In this document: piece by piece, positions 63,174-64,000 of the stretch
Layout of the letters: the number at the start of each line of letters is the position of its first letter
Position numbering within the stretch: position 1 is the stretch's first letter
NCBI RefSeq assembly: GCF_014842925.1
Contig: NZ_JACYXJ010000006.1
Location: 1-64,000 of the forward strand
Length of the DNA stretch: 64,000 bases
Source of the DNA: Roseibium polysiphoniae
GTDB taxonomy: Bacteria; Pseudomonadota; Alphaproteobacteria; Rhizobiales; Stappiaceae
Direction of reading: 5' to 3'
Notes under the pieces: generated by a model
The model's database searches: none
What the model was told of the DNA's origin: nothing
What the model saw: only the letters and a program-made list of their open reading frames with translations
Translations under genes and position numbers: made by a program

Positions 63174-63543
63174 TCAAGATCCGGGAGTTGTGCCCCGCCG
63201 GGTTTTCAGGGCCGTGCAAAACTAAGATGGGTCTCACCTACCAAAGGGCAACATCGCGTCGTGCGCGTGAGTACTGCCCTCCGTTGCTGTCGTTGTTCGA
63301 ACGGGCCGCGATGACACGACGACCCCGGCTTCCGGTCGCCACTCGAATGAGCGGCAGCTATCCACGTCTGCTCAGTTGCATCGATTTGCCGGAAAACAGT
63401 TATGGGGACCACAACCGCTGTACGGTTTCTATGGACCTTTCGTGCTTTCCCCCCTATACACAGGTCAAATAGTTTTGCGCCCAATCGCAAAGAATGGCTG
63501 TTCAAGCCTCCTGCGCGGCGCCTGTTTCCTTTGAAAGAGCTTA
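63174..63543. other. Intergenic between DNA ligase and DEAD-box helicase
   Basis: Divergent promoters are expected in these 370 bp. Frames on both strands (63125-63472, 63206-63505) lack protein-like composition. The 5' side of the ligase gene, where an exonuclease gene would be expected, is empty. Confidence 0.4.
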
Positions 63544-64000
63544 ATGACCGACTTCAATAACGTCACCCCGGCGTTGGCAACCGCTTTGGCGAACCGCGGC
63601 TACGAGACCCTCACGCCCGTGCAGGAAAGTATCCTCAAGGACGCTCCGCCGGCCGCTGACCTTCTCGTTTCAGCCCAGACCGGGTCAGGCAAGACCGTGG
63701 CTTTCGGCCTCGCGCTGGCGCCAACCCTTCTTGGCGACGAACCTGCCCTTGGCAAAGCAGACGCTCCGATTGCACTGGCAATTGCGCCAACCCGCGAGCT
63801 CGCCCTTCAGGTCAAGGAAGAGCTGACATGGCTTTACAAGGAAGCCGGTGCGCAGACCACATCATGCGTTGGTGGCATGGACCCCAGGACCGAGCGCCGT
63901 GCCCTCGAACGCGGGGTCCACATCGTTGTGGGAACGCCAGGCCGGCTCAAGGATCACATTGAGCGCGGTGCACTGGATCTTTCGCAGATCCGCGCAGTCG
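63544..64000 (+). CDS. DEAD-box RNA helicase, 5' part only
   Basis: The gene starts ATG 63544 (MTDFNNVTPALATALANRGY) after GAAAGAGC and runs past the window end; 152 codons are visible. The Q motif (GYETLTPVQ), Walker A AQTGSGKT, PTRELA, GG and TPGRL motifs are present in order, so this is a DEAD-box ATP-dependent RNA helicase, most like the DbpA/RhlB group. The C-terminal part lies outside. Confidence 0.94.
   Translation, partial: MTDFNNVTPALATALANRGYETLTPVQESILKDAPPAADLLVSAQTGSGKTVAFGLALAPTLLGDEPALGKADAPIALAIAPTRELALQVKEELTWLYKEAGAQTTSCVGGMDPRTERRALERGVHIVVGTPGRLKDHIERGALDLSQIRAV

Overview
The window looks like a chromosome segment of an alphaproteobacterium, most likely of the Hyphomicrobiales and close to Stappiaceae (Roseibium, Labrenzia, Stappia). 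The reasons are a C4-pathway hemA, a complete ccoNOQP-ccoGHIS cluster beside fixL-fixJ-regulator-fixK, a perfect CtrA box, and family proteins typical of the class (UPF0262, DUF2948, YacG). The genus is an inference from gene content; no alignment was run.

Positions 1-2129 hold decayed accessory DNA: an HNH nuclease, a truncated P-loop gene and a small zinc-motif protein. Positions 2130-18278 are an integrated island of about 16.1 kb. It is bounded by a 50-bp direct repeat that is the 3' part of tRNA-Phe(GAA), and the intact tRNA is at the right end beside a tyrosine integrase. The island carries an HTH protein, a giant secreted-type protein (Hint + RTX + seven FG-GAP repeats) whose C-terminus is split by a frameshift, a small membrane protein coupled to it, a GNAT protein, an MmeI-like restriction-modification enzyme paired with an Mrr-type nuclease, a regulator with its own promoter/operator, an excisionase-like protein and the integrase. 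A 114-bp imperfect direct repeat brackets the giant-protein module.

Positions 18.6-27.1 kb are housekeeping: a 5'-nucleotidase, then a leftward cluster DUF2948-hisD-UPF0262-LMW phosphatase-infA-maf-yacG, then DUF3124, murA and a small basic protein. Next come tRNA-Thr(GGT), a sitABCD-type Mn/Fe importer, UDP-glucose dehydrogenase, a CtrA-box-preceded sugar transferase, type II dehydroquinase and a receiver-only regulator.

Positions 35.4-52.4 kb form a micro-oxic respiration block: hemA, ccoSIHG, ccoPQON, an AbrB-like membrane protein, a GST, hemN, fixK, a receiver-only regulator, fixJ and a heme-PAS fixL. FNR/FixK-type boxes sit before ccoN, hemN, hemA and, imperfectly, fixK. Together they suggest a circuit in which FixL senses O2, FixJ activates fixK, and FixK activates the high-affinity oxidase and heme synthesis. 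ccoS and ccoQ are under 60 codons and were found by reading the gaps.

Positions 52.7-64 kb hold mscL, a CrbS/CrbR-like pair (a transporter-fused hybrid kinase convergent with a LuxR-type regulator), YjbQ, a double hot-dog thioesterase-like protein, a coiled-coil exported protein, a DsbA-fold isomerase, an ATP-dependent DNA ligase without its usual partners, and the start of a DEAD-box RNA helicase cut by the window end.
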